A stretch of 46,833 nucleotides of DNA from Paracoccus sp. C2R09. GTDB lineage: Bacteria; Pseudomonadota; Alphaproteobacteria; Rhodobacterales; Rhodobacteraceae. Below, piece after piece: positions 35,878 through 46,833 of this stretch. The DNA is taken from positions 1 through 46,833 of the forward strand of contig NZ_JAHKQB010000037.1 of NCBI RefSeq assembly GCF_018860625.1, written 5' to 3'. Under the pieces are notes generated by a model. It was not told the DNA's origin. It ran no database searches and was given only the letters and a program-made list of their open reading frames with translations. A program made the translations under genes and the position numbers. The first letter of the stretch is position 1. Each line of letters begins with the position of its first letter.

Positions 35878-37683
35878 ATGATGCGAACGGGTCTGACGCT
35901 GGCACTGCTGCTGGGCAGTGCGGCGGTTGCGGCGGCTCAGCAGGCCGCCGACGGGGTCGCCCCCGAAGGCGCAAGCGGCACGGCGGTGATCGCCGACGGT
36001 TTCGGCGATCTGGGGCAGGCGGCGCGTGACGCGCTGGCCGCGAAATCCGAAGGTCGCCCTGTCGAGGCGCAGGATTGGATGGTCGCAGCCGCCCATCCGC
36101 TGGCGGTCGAGGCCGGTGCCAAGGTGCTGGAGGCCGGCGGAACCGCCGCCGATGCCATGGTCGCGGTGCAGACGGTGCTGGGCCTCGTGGAACCCCAAAG
36201 CTCGGGGATGGGCGGGGGCGCGTTCCTTGTCTGGTACGACGCCGAAAAGGGCGAGGTGACGACGCTGGACGGCCGCGAGACCGCGCCCATGGCCGCGACG
36301 CCCACGCTGTTCCAGAACGACGCGGGCGAGCCCCTGGACTTCATGGAGGCCGTGATCGGCGGGCGTTCCGTCGGGACGCCGGGCACGCCGCGCCTGCTGG
36401 AGGTCGCGCACCGCAAATGGGGTCGTGCCAACTGGTCTGGCCTGTTCGACGATGCGATCCGGCTGGCCGAAGAGGGCTTCACCGTCTCGCCCCGCCTGGC
36501 AGGGGCCATCGCGGACGAGGGCGACGCGCTGCGCCGCTATGCCGCGACGGATGCCTATTTCTTCCCCGATGGCCAGCCGCTGGCCGAAGGCACGGTGGTC
36601 AGGAACCCGCAATACGGCGCGACGCTGCGTGCGCTGGCGATGGACGGGGCCGACGCATTCTACGAAGGGCCGATCGCGGGCGACATCGTGGCAGCCGTCG
36701 CGGGGGCCGAGGACAATCCCGGCGTGCTGGCCGCGGGCGATCTGTCGGCCTATCGCGTGATCGAACGTCCGGCGGTCTGCGTGGAATATCGCGCGCATGA
36801 CGTCTGCGGGATGGGGCCGCCCTCGTCCGGGGCCCTGACGGTCGGGCAGATCCTGGGCATGCTGGAAGGGCAGGACATGGCGGCCCTGGGCGCCGAGAAC
36901 CCCGAAAGCTGGCGCCTGATCGGCGATGCCTCGCGGCTGGCCTTCGCGGATCGCGGTCGCTTCATGGCCGACAGCGATTTCGTGCCCATGCCGACCGAGG
37001 GGCTGGTCGATCCGGCCTATCTGGCCAAGCGGGCGGAACTGCTGGCGGGCGACGACGCGCTGCCCGAAGTCAGCGCCGGTCAGCCGGGTTGGAGCCATGC
37101 CAGCCTCTGGGGGCAGGACAACGCGATCGAGCTGCCCTCGACCACGCATATCTCGATCGTGGACAGCTATGGCAACGCGCTGTCCATGACCACGACCATC
37201 GAGAACGGCTTCGGGTCGCGGGTGATGACCAACGGCTTCCTGCTGAACAACGAGCTGACCGATTTCAGCTTCTCGACCCATGACGATGACGGCTGGCCCA
37301 TCGCCAATGCGCTGGCCCCGGGCAAGCGTCCGCGGTCGTCCATGGCACCGACCATCGTGATGAAGGACGGCGCGCCGTCCATGGTGATAGGGTCGCCCGG
37401 CGGCAGTCGCATCATCGGCTATGTCGCCAAGGCCATCATCGCACATCTGGACTGGGGCATGGACGTCCAGCAGGCCGTGGCCAGCCCGAACATCCTGAAC
37501 CGCTTCGGCACGATGGATGTCGAACCGGGCCTGCCCACGGAACTGACCGAGGCGCTGTCCGGCATGGGCTTCGAGTTGAACGAGGGGGACCTGACCTCGG
37601 GGCTGCAGGGGATCGTCATCACCCCCGAAGGGCTGCAGGGCGGGGCCGATCCGCGTCGTGAAGGCATCGCCATCGGCGGCTGA
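35878..37683 (+). CDS. ggt: Gamma-glutamyltransferase (glutathione hydrolase), periplasmic
   Basis: About 601 aa. The N-terminal signal peptide reads LTLALLLGSAAVAAAQQ. The proenzyme has the large-subunit start AHPLAVEAGAKVLEAGGTAADAMVA and the GMGGGAFLVWYD segment. The autoprocessing and catalytic Thr is T422 in STTHISIVD, the new N terminus of the small subunit. The oxyanion and gamma-glutamyl site GSPGGSRIIGY is intact. It cleaves gamma-glutamyl bonds of glutathione in the periplasm. I choose ATG 35878, 7 nt after AAGGAG; the in-frame ATG at 35860 precedes that site. It may be transcribed with ccmG or from its own promoter. Confidence 0.94.
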   Translation: MMRTGLTLALLLGSAAVAAAQQAADGVAPEGASGTAVIADGFGDLGQAARDALAAKSEGRPVEAQDWMVAAAHPLAVEAGAKVLEAGGTAADAMVAVQTVLGLVEPQSSGMGGGAFLVWYDAEKGEVTTLDGRETAPMAATPTLFQNDAGEPLDFMEAVIGGRSVGTPGTPRLLEVAHRKWGRANWSGLFDDAIRLAEEGFTVSPRLAGAIADEGDALRRYAATDAYFFPDGQPLAEGTVVRNPQYGATLRALAMDGADAFYEGPIAGDIVAAVAGAEDNPGVLAAGDLSAYRVIERPAVCVEYRAHDVCGMGPPSSGALTVGQILGMLEGQDMAALGAENPESWRLIGDASRLAFADRGRFMADSDFVPMPTEGLVDPAYLAKRAELLAGDDALPEVSAGQPGWSHASLWGQDNAIELPSTTHISIVDSYGNALSMTTTIENGFGSRVMTNGFLLNNELTDFSFSTHDDDGWPIANALAPGKRPRSSMAPTIVMKDGAPSMVIGSPGGSRIIGYVAKAIIAHLDWGMDVQQAVASPNILNRFGTMDVEPGLPTELTEALSGMGFELNEGDLTSGLQGIVITPEGLQGGADPRREGIAIGG

Positions 37684-37700
37684 ACGGCACACATGAAGAA

Positions 37701-37731
37701 GGCCCCCGGTCGCGAAACCGGGGGCCTTTTT
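37701..37731 (+). terminator. Strong terminator between convergent ggt and acnA
   Basis: GGCCCCCGGT (37701-37710) and ACCGGGGGCC (37717-37726), a perfect 10-bp stem with a 6-nt loop, are followed by TTTTTCG. On the minus strand the stem is followed by TTCTTC, so it may also serve acnA, whose stop is 18 nt away. Confidence 0.93.
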
Positions 37732-37748
37732 CGTTCCGCTATCGCCTG

Positions 37749-40520
<2,772 letters not shown>

Positions 40521-40612
40521 CAGGGCCTCCCTGTCTGCGAATATGGATGGGTCCGGCTTCAGTCCTTGCTTGCCCGATAGAGGGAAGCATCGCAAGACCG
40601 TTCGGGTTCAAT

Positions 40613-40628
40613 GTATGCCGTCGCATAC
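40613..40628. repeat. Perfect inverted repeat upstream of acnA
   Basis: GTATGC-CGTC-GCATAC lies in the 213-nt divergent region between acnA and the DUF1223 gene, 93 bp from the acnA start. This arrangement suits a dimeric regulator, but which one is unknown. The rest of the interval shows no clear gene or promoter pair. Confidence 0.4.
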
Positions 40629-40733
40629 CGAAATCAAGCCTGTTGCAAGCCGGGCACGGATGAAACTTCGGGCGGCGGTTGACGAAGCGTTGATTTGGCG
40701 GATCGCGGGCGGGGGGCGTATCACCAAGGCGAC

Positions 40734-41630
40734 ATGAACACGCAAATGCACATATCGAACGCAGTCCTGCCCGCGATCATGGCCGCCGCGATGCTGCTGG
40801 GACCGCAGGCAGCCGGGGCGCAGGCGCCCATCATCGCCGCACCCGACGAACCGGGACGCATGGCAGCACCAGGGCCGGGCGCGCCGCGCGGGGCGGGCTT
40901 CAACGCATTCTCGACCATGGATCTGCCGCCCCCGCCCACGGCGCATCTGCCGACCGAGGCCGAACCGGTCGTGGTCGAGCTGTTCACCTCTCAGGGGTGT
41001 TCGTCCTGCCCGCCCGCCGATCACATGCTGTCCCGGCTGAGCGAGGATCCCGAGATCCTGCCGCTGTCCTATCACGTGGATTACTGGGACTATCTCGGCT
41101 GGGCCGACAGCTTTGCCAGCCCTGAATTCACCGAACGGCAAGAGGCCTATGCCCGCAGCGCGGGCGAGCGTTCCGTCTATACCCCGCAGATGATCGTCAA
41201 CGGGCGCGACACCTCGGTCGCGCCGGGGCCCGCGCAGCTGATGGCAATCATCGACGCGCATCGCTTCGCCCCCGCGATGGTCAATATCGACCGCGAAGCC
41301 ACCGAGGATGGCGAGACGATCGAGCTGATGCCCCTGTCCGAACTGGGCGATGCGGTGGACGTGGTTCTTGTGCGTTACCTGCCCGAACGGCTGGTCGAGG
41401 TGACGGCGGGAGAGAATCGCGGCCGGACGGTGCGCTATACCAATATCGTCGTCCAGCTGGAGCTGCTGTCGCGATGGGACGGCGCGGCGCCCCTGCGCCT
41501 GAACGTCCACCCCGAGGAGATCCGCGATGCGGATTACCCGCCCGACACCCGCCATGCCCTGCTGATCCAGCGCATGACCGGCGCCGACGCCCTGCCGGGC
41601 GAGATATTGACGGCCCTGCGGCTGGATTGA
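40734..41630 (+). CDS. DUF1223 thioredoxin-fold-like secreted protein
   Basis: A 298-aa protein with a signal peptide (SNAVLPAIMAAAMLLGPQAAGAQA) and a proline-rich linker to residue ~75. The DUF1223 core follows: VVVELFTSQGCSSCPPADHMLSRL, then LSYHVDYWDYLGWADSFASPEFTERQ and the YTPQMIVNGRD segment. The CSSC pair resembles a thioredoxin-like CXXC centre, so a periplasmic redox role is plausible; no member's function is firmly known to me. ATG 40734 has AAGG 6 nt upstream. It is divergent from acnA. Confidence 0.85.
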   Translation: MNTQMHISNAVLPAIMAAAMLLGPQAAGAQAPIIAAPDEPGRMAAPGPGAPRGAGFNAFSTMDLPPPPTAHLPTEAEPVVVELFTSQGCSSCPPADHMLSRLSEDPEILPLSYHVDYWDYLGWADSFASPEFTERQEAYARSAGERSVYTPQMIVNGRDTSVAPGPAQLMAIIDAHRFAPAMVNIDREATEDGETIELMPLSELGDAVDVVLVRYLPERLVEVTAGENRGRTVRYTNIVVQLELLSRWDGAAPLRLNVHPEEIRDADYPPDTRHALLIQRMTGADALPGEILTALRLD

Positions 41631-41639
41631 GCCTTCCCC

Positions 41640-41656
41640 CTTGCACAACGTGCAAG
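41640..41656. repeat. Inverted repeat upstream of the EamA transporter gene
   Basis: CTTGCAC-AAC-GTGCAAG is a perfect 7-bp inverted repeat with a 3-nt centre, 19 nt before the transporter ATG and 9 nt after the DUF1223 stop. The odd centre and lack of a T tract favour a repressor site over a terminator. Confidence 0.4.
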
Positions 41657-41674
41657 CCCCGGCCATGAAACGGC

Positions 41675-42574
41675 ATGGGAAAATGGATCACCTCGGTCGC
41701 GGGAACGGAACAGGGTGCGACGCTGGCCTCGGCGCTGGCGTTGACGGCGGCGTTCCTCCATGCGGTATTCGGCGCATTGCAGAAGGGCCGGCACGATCCC
41801 TGGATCAGCCGCGCGGCCATCGACATCTGCTATGGCATCATGGCGCTGCCCGTCGCGCTGTTCCTGGTGCCCTGGCCCGACCGCCCCTTGTGGCTGGCGC
41901 TGGCGGGGGCGGTGGTCATTCACATCGTCTACAAGATGGCGCAGGCGCAGACTTATCAGCGGGGCGCCTATATCGTCGTCTACCCGGTGGTGCGCGGCAG
42001 CGCGCCCTTCTTCGCGGTGCTGGCTGCGATGCTGGTCTTTCACGAACGGTTCAACACGGTGCAGTGGCTGGGGCTTGCGCTGCTGGTCGGCGGGATCTTC
42101 GCGCTGGCCGCGCATAATTATCGCAAGGTGACGGTCGGCCGCGAGACGCTGGTGCCCGCGCTGCTCTGGGCCTTAGCGACCGGGGCGACGGTCGCGCTCT
42201 ATACGACCTATGACGCGTGGGGGATCCGGCTGGCCCAGAACCCGTTCACCTTCCTTGCGTGGTTCTTTCTGCTGGACGCGTTCTTCATGCCGATCTGGAA
42301 CATGCGCAGGCTTGCCGCGCTGCCCCGGTCCGAGCTGGGGCCGCTGATGGGGCGCGGGGTGATCGGCGCGCTGGTGGCCTTTGCCAGCTTCGGATCGATC
42401 ATGATCGCCACCCGCCTGGACGAGGTCGGGCGAGCCGCCGTGCTGCGCGAAACCTCGACCGTGTTCGCAGCCCTTGTGGGTTGGCTGATCCTGGGCGAAA
42501 AGGTGGGCGCGCGTCGCGCGGTCCTGATGGCCGTGATCGCAGCCGGCGCGATGATCGTGGAATTCGCGGCCTGA
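41675..42574 (+). CDS. EamA/DMT-superfamily transporter
   Basis: A 299-aa membrane protein with ten predicted helices in two EamA repeats. The first ends with YPVVRGSAPFFAVLAAMLVFHERFNTVQWLGLALLVGG, the second with AVLRETSTVFAALVGWLILGEKVGARRAVLMAVIAAGA; both carry the ExxxxxxxGxxLxxxG-like pattern of drug/metabolite exporters. The substrate is unknown. The start ATG 41675 has only a poor ribosome site. yciB follows after 10 nt and is probably cotranscribed. Confidence 0.86.
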   Translation: MGKWITSVAGTEQGATLASALALTAAFLHAVFGALQKGRHDPWISRAAIDICYGIMALPVALFLVPWPDRPLWLALAGAVVIHIVYKMAQAQTYQRGAYIVVYPVVRGSAPFFAVLAAMLVFHERFNTVQWLGLALLVGGIFALAAHNYRKVTVGRETLVPALLWALATGATVALYTTYDAWGIRLAQNPFTFLAWFFLLDAFFMPIWNMRRLAALPRSELGPLMGRGVIGALVAFASFGSIMIATRLDEVGRAAVLRETSTVFAALVGWLILGEKVGARRAVLMAVIAAGAMIVEFAA

Positions 42575-42584
42575 GGCAGACGTC

Positions 42585-43181
42585 ATGCAAAACTCCAAAC
42601 CCTGGCTGAAGCCGCTGCTGGAATTCGGGCCTCTGGTCCTGTTTTTCGGGGTCTTCATGCTGTACCGCGACGACACGGTCGTCATCGCGGGCCGCGAATA
42701 TGGCGGGTTCATCCTGGCCACGCTGGTCTTCATTCCCGCGCTGCTGCTGGCAAGCCTGGTGCAATGGCGCGTCAACGGCCGGCTGCAGCCGATGCAGATC
42801 GCCACGCTGGTCCTGGTGCTGGTCTTCGGCGGGCTGTCGATCTGGCTGAACGATCCGCGCTTCTTCAAGATGAAGCCCACGCTGATCTATCTGCTGTTCG
42901 GCGCGATCCTGGGGATGTCGCTGCTGCTGCGCCGCAACTGGCTGGGCGCCGTCCTGTCCGAGGCGCTGCCCATGGACAACGAGGGCTGGCGCAAGCTGAC
43001 CCTGCGCATGGCGCTGTTCTTCCTTGCGCTGGCGGTGGCCAACGAGGCGATCTGGCGCAACTTCTCGGACGAGACCTGGGTCTGGTTCAAGACCTTCGGC
43101 CTGCCGATCCTGCTGTTCGCCTTCCTGATGGGGAATGCGGGCCTCTACCGGGCGCATGCATTGCCCGACAAGCGCGACTAG
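42585..43181 (+). CDS. yciB: Inner-membrane septation protein YciB (IspZ)
   Basis: A 198-aa membrane protein with about five helices. Family segments are KPLLEFGPLVLFFGVFM at the start, the NDPRFFKMKPTLIYLLFGAILG segment, and GWRKLTLRMALFFLALAVANEAIWRNFSDETWVWFKTFGLP. YciB homologues act in septation and cell-envelope maintenance. The stop TAG shares CTAG with the stop of the convergent hydrolase gene. Confidence 0.94.
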   Translation: MQNSKPWLKPLLEFGPLVLFFGVFMLYRDDTVVIAGREYGGFILATLVFIPALLLASLVQWRVNGRLQPMQIATLVLVLVFGGLSIWLNDPRFFKMKPTLIYLLFGAILGMSLLLRRNWLGAVLSEALPMDNEGWRKLTLRMALFFLALAVANEAIWRNFSDETWVWFKTFGLPILLFAFLMGNAGLYRAHALPDKRD

Positions 43182-44056
43182 GCCCGCGCGACGGGCCCCT
43201 GGGCCGCCCAGAGCCGCGCCCAACGCGGTTCGGGCCGCACCGGCAGATGGTGTCGCAGCAACCCGAGCGGCACGGCCCAGGGGTGGCACATGGCCGCGCG
43301 ATAGAATTCGAACAACCCGCCCCGGCGATAGGATGTCCAATGCGACAGCCTCCGGGCGCCGCGTTCCGTCGGAAAGCCCAGATCCGCCAGTGCATCCAGC
43401 GTCGCCGCGTCGTCGATCTGCAGGTCCAGCCAGTTGGCGCGGGGGGTTTCCAGCCCGAAGCCCAAGGCCCGCCTGCGCCCGCCCGACAGGATCGCCTCCA
43501 ATGCGAAATCGAAGGGGTCGTTCTCGCGGGCGGTGACGTTCAGGAACTCGGCCCGCCGACCCGAGGGGGTCGCGACGACCTTGGCTGCCATGTCGCGGAA
43601 TTCGGCCGCGTTCAGCAGCACCACGCGCCCGACGCTGCCGGGGGTGGCGCGGGCCGTCGCCTGCAACACCACCCGACCGCCGAGCGAATGCCCGATCAGC
43701 GCCACGGGACGTTCGGCCAGTGCCGACAGCCTGCCCACCAGATCGCCAAGCGCGCATCCGGCCTGTTCCGCGCGTCCATAGGCCGCCCGCAGCCTGCCGC
43801 GCGCCTGCCAGCCGAAGGCCACGGCCAGGCCCTCGGACCGGGGGCCGCCGAATCCCAGTGCCAAGGGCCAGGACGGGCCGCAGGAAGGGGGCGTGGGCGA
43901 CAGGATGTGGCGATGGGGGCAATGGGCGGGGTGGTCGGGCGAATACCTGAAACCGTGGGACATGACGACGATGGGCGCGCCGCGGGGCAGGGCGCGGGCC
44001 GCCTGCAGAAGCGCTTCGTCGGGTTCGGTCCCGGCATCTGCCCGCATCACGGCCAT
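43178..44056 (-). CDS. Alpha/beta-fold hydrolase
   Basis: A 292-aa protein. The nucleophile elbow is GHSLGGR (serine near residue 124), preceded by the oxyanion strand PIVVMSHGFRYSP. A VVLLNAAEFRDMAAK strand follows, and late histidines in FGLETPRANWLDL and HWTSYR regions could complete a triad; an acid is not obvious. No domain narrows the substrate; it resembles uncharacterised lipase-class proteins of Rhodobacteraceae. The start at 44056 on the minus strand has GGAGGA 6 nt upstream. It converges with yciB. Confidence 0.8.
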   Translation of the reverse strand: MAVMRADAGTEPDEALLQAARALPRGAPIVVMSHGFRYSPDHPAHCPHRHILSPTPPSCGPSWPLALGFGGPRSEGLAVAFGWQARGRLRAAYGRAEQAGCALGDLVGRLSALAERPVALIGHSLGGRVVLQATARATPGSVGRVVLLNAAEFRDMAAKVVATPSGRRAEFLNVTARENDPFDFALEAILSGGRRRALGFGLETPRANWLDLQIDDAATLDALADLGFPTERGARRLSHWTSYRRGGLFEFYRAAMCHPWAVPLGLLRHHLPVRPEPRWARLWAAQGPVARA

Positions 44057-44266
44057 GCGTTCCTCCGGTGGTTGTGCCTTGCACGCATCATCGGAAAAGC
44101 CTGCGACATCCGCGTGAAACTCGCGTTATGGCTTCGTGACAGCCCGGGGGTGCCGGTCGCGTCCGCGGGCGGGTTCGTGGCGATGCGGGCGCGCCGCCGG
44201 GGCGCTTCATGTCGGTCCCGCGACGGAACACCCTGCGCATGAAAGGGGCACAGACCGTTTTCGGCA

Positions 44267-44296
44267 TTGAATTTTCCTGCATTCCACCTCTATGGT
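44267..44296 (+). promoter_or_regulatory. Promoter of rne
   Basis: TTGAAT (44267-44272), an 18-nt spacer and TATGGT (44291-44296). The predicted start near 44303 gives a leader of about 360 nt. The rest of 44057-44266 shows no gene that I can support. Confidence 0.5.
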
Positions 44297-44665
44297 GGAC
44301 CCATGCGCCCATGGTCCGTCGTGACGGAACCGGCAGGCGCCGACAGTTTCGCAGCGCGACACCTCTGGCCCCAAGCAACAGGCGGGTCACGTGTCTCGCG
44401 GAAAACCCGCCCTTGGGCCGCGCCTTGCAGCGCGCCGGGGCGATGACAGACAGCGGCCCGGCTGTCCCACGGACAACGGGTCTTTCGAAGGAACAGACGC
44501 GATGACGCGCGCTTTGGACGGCAGATACGGGGACGGGCGGGGCTTTGCAGCCGCCGTCGCCGCTTTCGCCGCCAGCGACGCCGCCGCGTCCCAATCACAA
44601 CGCAGCCACGCACCGGGGTCGACATCGTCGCCGCCCGGTTCCTGCCTGCGCGAAAGACATAATCA
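44297..44665 (+). other. Long rne 5' leader with an overlapping small reading frame
   Basis: About 360 nt without a supported gene. It contains a hairpin GACAGC (44449-44454) / GCTGTC (44461-44466). An 87-codon frame starts at ATG 44502 with AAGGA about 9 nt upstream and runs to 44765, crossing the rne start in another frame. The rne ATG itself has no recognisable ribosome site. A long structured rne leader that senses RNase E activity is known from E. coli; here such a role is inference. Confidence 0.45.
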
Positions 44666-46833
44666 ATGGCAAAGAAAATGCTCATCGACGCCACCCATGC
44701 CGAGGAAACTCGGGTGGTCGTGGTCGACGGAACAAAGGTCGAGGAATTCGACTTCGAGACCCTGAACAAGCGTCAGCTTTCGGGGAACATCTATCTGGCA
44801 AAGGTCACGCGGGTCGAACCCTCGTTGCAGGCGGCCTTCGTGGATTACGGCGGGAACCGTCACGGCTTCCTCGCCTTCGCGGAAATCCATCCCGATTACT
44901 ACCAGATCCCCGCGGCCGACCGCGAGGCCCTGATGGCCGAGGAACGCGCCGAGGAGCAGGAGGACGACCACGAGCCCGCCCCCCGCAAGCGCAGCCGCGC
45001 CGAGGCTGCGGATGCGGGCGACGAGGTCGCGACCGATGACGATGCCGACACCAAGAGCGACGACATCGAATCCGTCGCCGAGGAGGACGTCACCGAGGAG
45101 GTCCGCGCCCCCCGCAAGCCCCGCGCGCGTCGCTACAAGATCCAGGAGGTGATCAAGGTCCGGCAGATCATGCTGGTCCAGGTCGTCAAGGAGGAACGCG
45201 GCAACAAGGGTGCCGCGCTGACCACCTATCTGTCGCTGCCGGGTCGCTATTGCGTCCTGATGCCCAACACCGCCCGCGGCGGCGGGATCAGCCGCAAGAT
45301 CACCAACGCGGCCGATCGCAAGAAGCTGAAGGACATCGCGGGCGAGCTGGAGGTGCCGAAGGGCGCCGGCCTGATCATCCGCACCGCCGGCAGCCAGCGC
45401 ACCCGGACCGAGATCAAGCGCGACTACGAATACCTGCTGCGCCTGTGGGAACAGATCCGCGACCTGACCTTCCAGTCGGTCGCGCCCGCCGCCATCTACG
45501 AGGAAGGGGACCTGATCAAGCGCACGATCCGCGATCTGTATTCCAAGGAGATCGACGAGGTTCTGGTCGAGGGCGAGCGCGGCTATCGCGTCGCCAAGGA
45601 CTTCATGAAGATGATCATGCCGACCCATGCGGACAGCGTGAAGAACTATACCGACCAGATGCCGCTCTTCGCGCGCTACCAGGTCGAAAGCTATCTGTCG
45701 GGCATGTTCAACCCGGTCGTGCAGCTGAAATCGGGCGGCTACATCGTTATCGGCGTGACCGAGGCGCTGGTCGCCATCGACGTGAACTCGGGGCGTGCCA
45801 CCAAGGAAGGCTCGATCGAGGATACGGCGACCAAGACCAACCTCGAGGCCGCCGACGAGGTCGCCCGCCAGCTGCGCCTGCGCGACCTCGCGGGCCTGAT
45901 CGTCATCGACTTCATCGACATGGACGAGCGCAAGAACAACGCCGCCGTCGAGAAGCGCATGAAGGATCGCCTGAAATCCGATCGTGCCCGCATCCAGGTC
46001 GGCCGCATCTCGGGCTTCGGCCTGATGGAAATGTCGCGCCAGCGCCTGCGCCCCGGCATGCTGGAATCGACCACGCAGCCCTGCGCGCATTGCCACGGCA
46101 CCGGCCTGATCCGCAGCGACGACAGCCTTGCGCTGACGATCCTGCGCGCGATCGAGGAAGAGGGCACGCGCAAGCGTTCGCGCGAGGTTCTGGTGAAGGC
46201 GCCCGTTTCGGTGGCGAACTTCCTGATGAACCAGAAGCGCGAACATATCGCGGGCATCGAGGCGCGTTACGGCATGGCCGTGCGGGTCGAGGCCGACCCC
46301 TCGCTCATCTCGCCCGATTACGCGATCGAGAAGTTCAAGACCGCCACGCGCCAGGTGGCCGAGGCCGCGCATGCCCCCTTGGGCGTCAGCGCCGACCTGA
46401 TGGCCAGCATCGTCGTGGCCGAGGAAGAGGACGAGCCGCAGGAGGAGACCCCCATCGAGGAGGCCGAGATCGTCGAGGCTTCCACCCCCGAGGCGTCCCC
46501 CGCGCAACCCGAGGATGACGAGGAAGGCGAGGGCCGGTCGCGCAAGCGCCGCCGTCGTCGGCGTCGCCGGGGCAATGGCGACCGTGCCGAGGGCGATCAG
46601 CAGAACGGATCCGACGAGAACGGATCGGAGGAAAGCGGATCGGATGATGCCGTGGCCGAACAGCCCGCTCAGGAAAGCTCGGCGGGCGAGACCGAAGCCG
46701 AGGGCGACGACGCCGCGCAATCCGATGTCGAGGGCGGCAGCCGTTCGCGCAGCAGCCGCAGCCGTTCGCGCAGTCGGTCGCGCAGCCGCCGCAACAGCAG
46801 CGACGATGCCCTGCCCGAGGTCGTCGATGCGGG
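44666..46833 (+). CDS. rne: Ribonuclease E (3' end outside the window)
   Basis: 722 codons are visible and the frame is open at the window end. The start MAKKMLIDATHAEETRVVVV is typical of alphaproteobacterial RNase E. The S1 domain (~35-165) is split by an acidic, basic-flanked insert at residues ~91-155. Catalytic Mg2+ ligands are D372 (AIDVNSG) and D415 (VIDFIDMD), 43 apart as in E. coli; the Zn-link is CAHC (C473, C476). After the small domain come a poly-arginine stretch and an acidic region, then a run of about nine Ser-Arg dipeptides (nt ~46735-46790). These are the RNA- and partner-binding tail of the degradosome. The enzyme makes the first cuts in mRNA decay and processes rRNA and tRNA. 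Confidence 0.96.
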   Translation, partial: MAKKMLIDATHAEETRVVVVDGTKVEEFDFETLNKRQLSGNIYLAKVTRVEPSLQAAFVDYGGNRHGFLAFAEIHPDYYQIPAADREALMAEERAEEQEDDHEPAPRKRSRAEAADAGDEVATDDDADTKSDDIESVAEEDVTEEVRAPRKPRARRYKIQEVIKVRQIMLVQVVKEERGNKGAALTTYLSLPGRYCVLMPNTARGGGISRKITNAADRKKLKDIAGELEVPKGAGLIIRTAGSQRTRTEIKRDYEYLLRLWEQIRDLTFQSVAPAAIYEEGDLIKRTIRDLYSKEIDEVLVEGERGYRVAKDFMKMIMPTHADSVKNYTDQMPLFARYQVESYLSGMFNPVVQLKSGGYIVIGVTEALVAIDVNSGRATKEGSIEDTATKTNLEAADEVARQLRLRDLAGLIVIDFIDMDERKNNAAVEKRMKDRLKSDRARIQVGRISGFGLMEMSRQRLRPGMLESTTQPCAHCHGTGLIRSDDSLALTILRAIEEEGTRKRSREVLVKAPVSVANFLMNQKREHIAGIEARYGMAVRVEADPSLISPDYAIEKFKTATRQVAEAAHAPLGVSADLMASIVVAEEEDEPQEETPIEEAEIVEASTPEASPAQPEDDEEGEGRSRKRRRRRRRRGNGDRAEGDQQNGSDENGSEESGSDDAVAEQPAQESSAGETEAEGDDAAQSDVEGGSRSRSSRSRSRSRSRSRRNSSDDALPEVVDA

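Noticed and set aside
46735..46800. Short repeats in rne as a CRISPR-like or mobile repeat
   Set aside because: They are in-frame codons for Ser-Arg dipeptides within the coding sequence, without spacers.

Overview
The window is GC-rich (roughly two-thirds G+C) chromosomal DNA of an alphaproteobacterium, most likely a Rhodobacteraceae member close to Paracoccus. This rests on the protein sequences, the yajC-secD-secF-...-ccmABCDG gene order, an RNase E with an acidic insert in its S1 domain, CCA-encoding tRNAs and TTGnnn-N17-TAnnnn promoters. The genus is inference. No insertion sequence, integrase, CRISPR array or rRNA was seen.

Layout: (1) 1-6962 is the 3' part of a giant multidomain surface or secreted protein with Ig/cadherin-like repeats, two malectin-like modules and carbohydrate-binding-like C-terminal modules. 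(2) 7053-10096 is arsenate operon A: thioredoxin-type arsC, an ArsJ-partner GAPDH and arsJ. (3) 10208-15137 is a housekeeping block: tRNA-Asn, an MBL-fold hydrolase, an EnvZ-like kinase without an adjacent regulator, and lon. (4) 15204-17782 is arsenic operon B: arsR, acr3, glutaredoxin-type arsC and arsH. (5) 17873-19099 holds an HU-like protein, tRNA-Val(CAC), a CBS-pair protein and an unlisted 59-aa membrane protein. (6) 19113-26438 is the Na+-translocating NADH:quinone reductase locus: nqrABCDEF with its maturation genes apbE and nqrM divergent. (7) 26585-29602 holds dusA, mazG and an M20 amidohydrolase. (8) 29743-37683 is a long co-directional run: yajC-secD-secF-Mth938-like-ccmA-ccmB-ccmC-ccmD-ccmG, then ggt. 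(9) 37749-44056 holds acnA, a DUF1223 protein, an EamA transporter, yciB and an alpha/beta hydrolase. (10) From 44666 to the window end is rne, behind a long leader.

How parts fit together: the two arsenic operons cover two detoxification routes. In operon A, GAPDH makes 1-arseno-3-phosphoglycerate, which ArsJ exports; an arsenate reductase sits in the same operon. In operon B, arsenate is reduced to arsenite, Acr3 exports it, and ArsH handles organoarsenicals. The two operon promoters share a 21-bp block that spans the -10 region and an ATG-GAA-AAG start. In front of operon B that ATG is arsR's own start. In front of operon A it opens a 77-codon frame of unknown nature that ends exactly on the arsC start. 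This suggests one ArsR controls both operons and that operon A has lost or replaced its own arsR. The Nqr locus is self-contained: ApbE attaches FMN to NqrB and NqrC, and NqrM helps insert iron. The sec-ccm run couples protein export with cytochrome c maturation.

The most interesting points are the twin, apparently leaderless arsenic promoters, the thrice-repeated unrecognised module of the giant protein, the rne leader with an overlapping reading frame, the SR-dipeptide tail of RNase E, and several perfect inverted repeats at promoters of ordinary genes.
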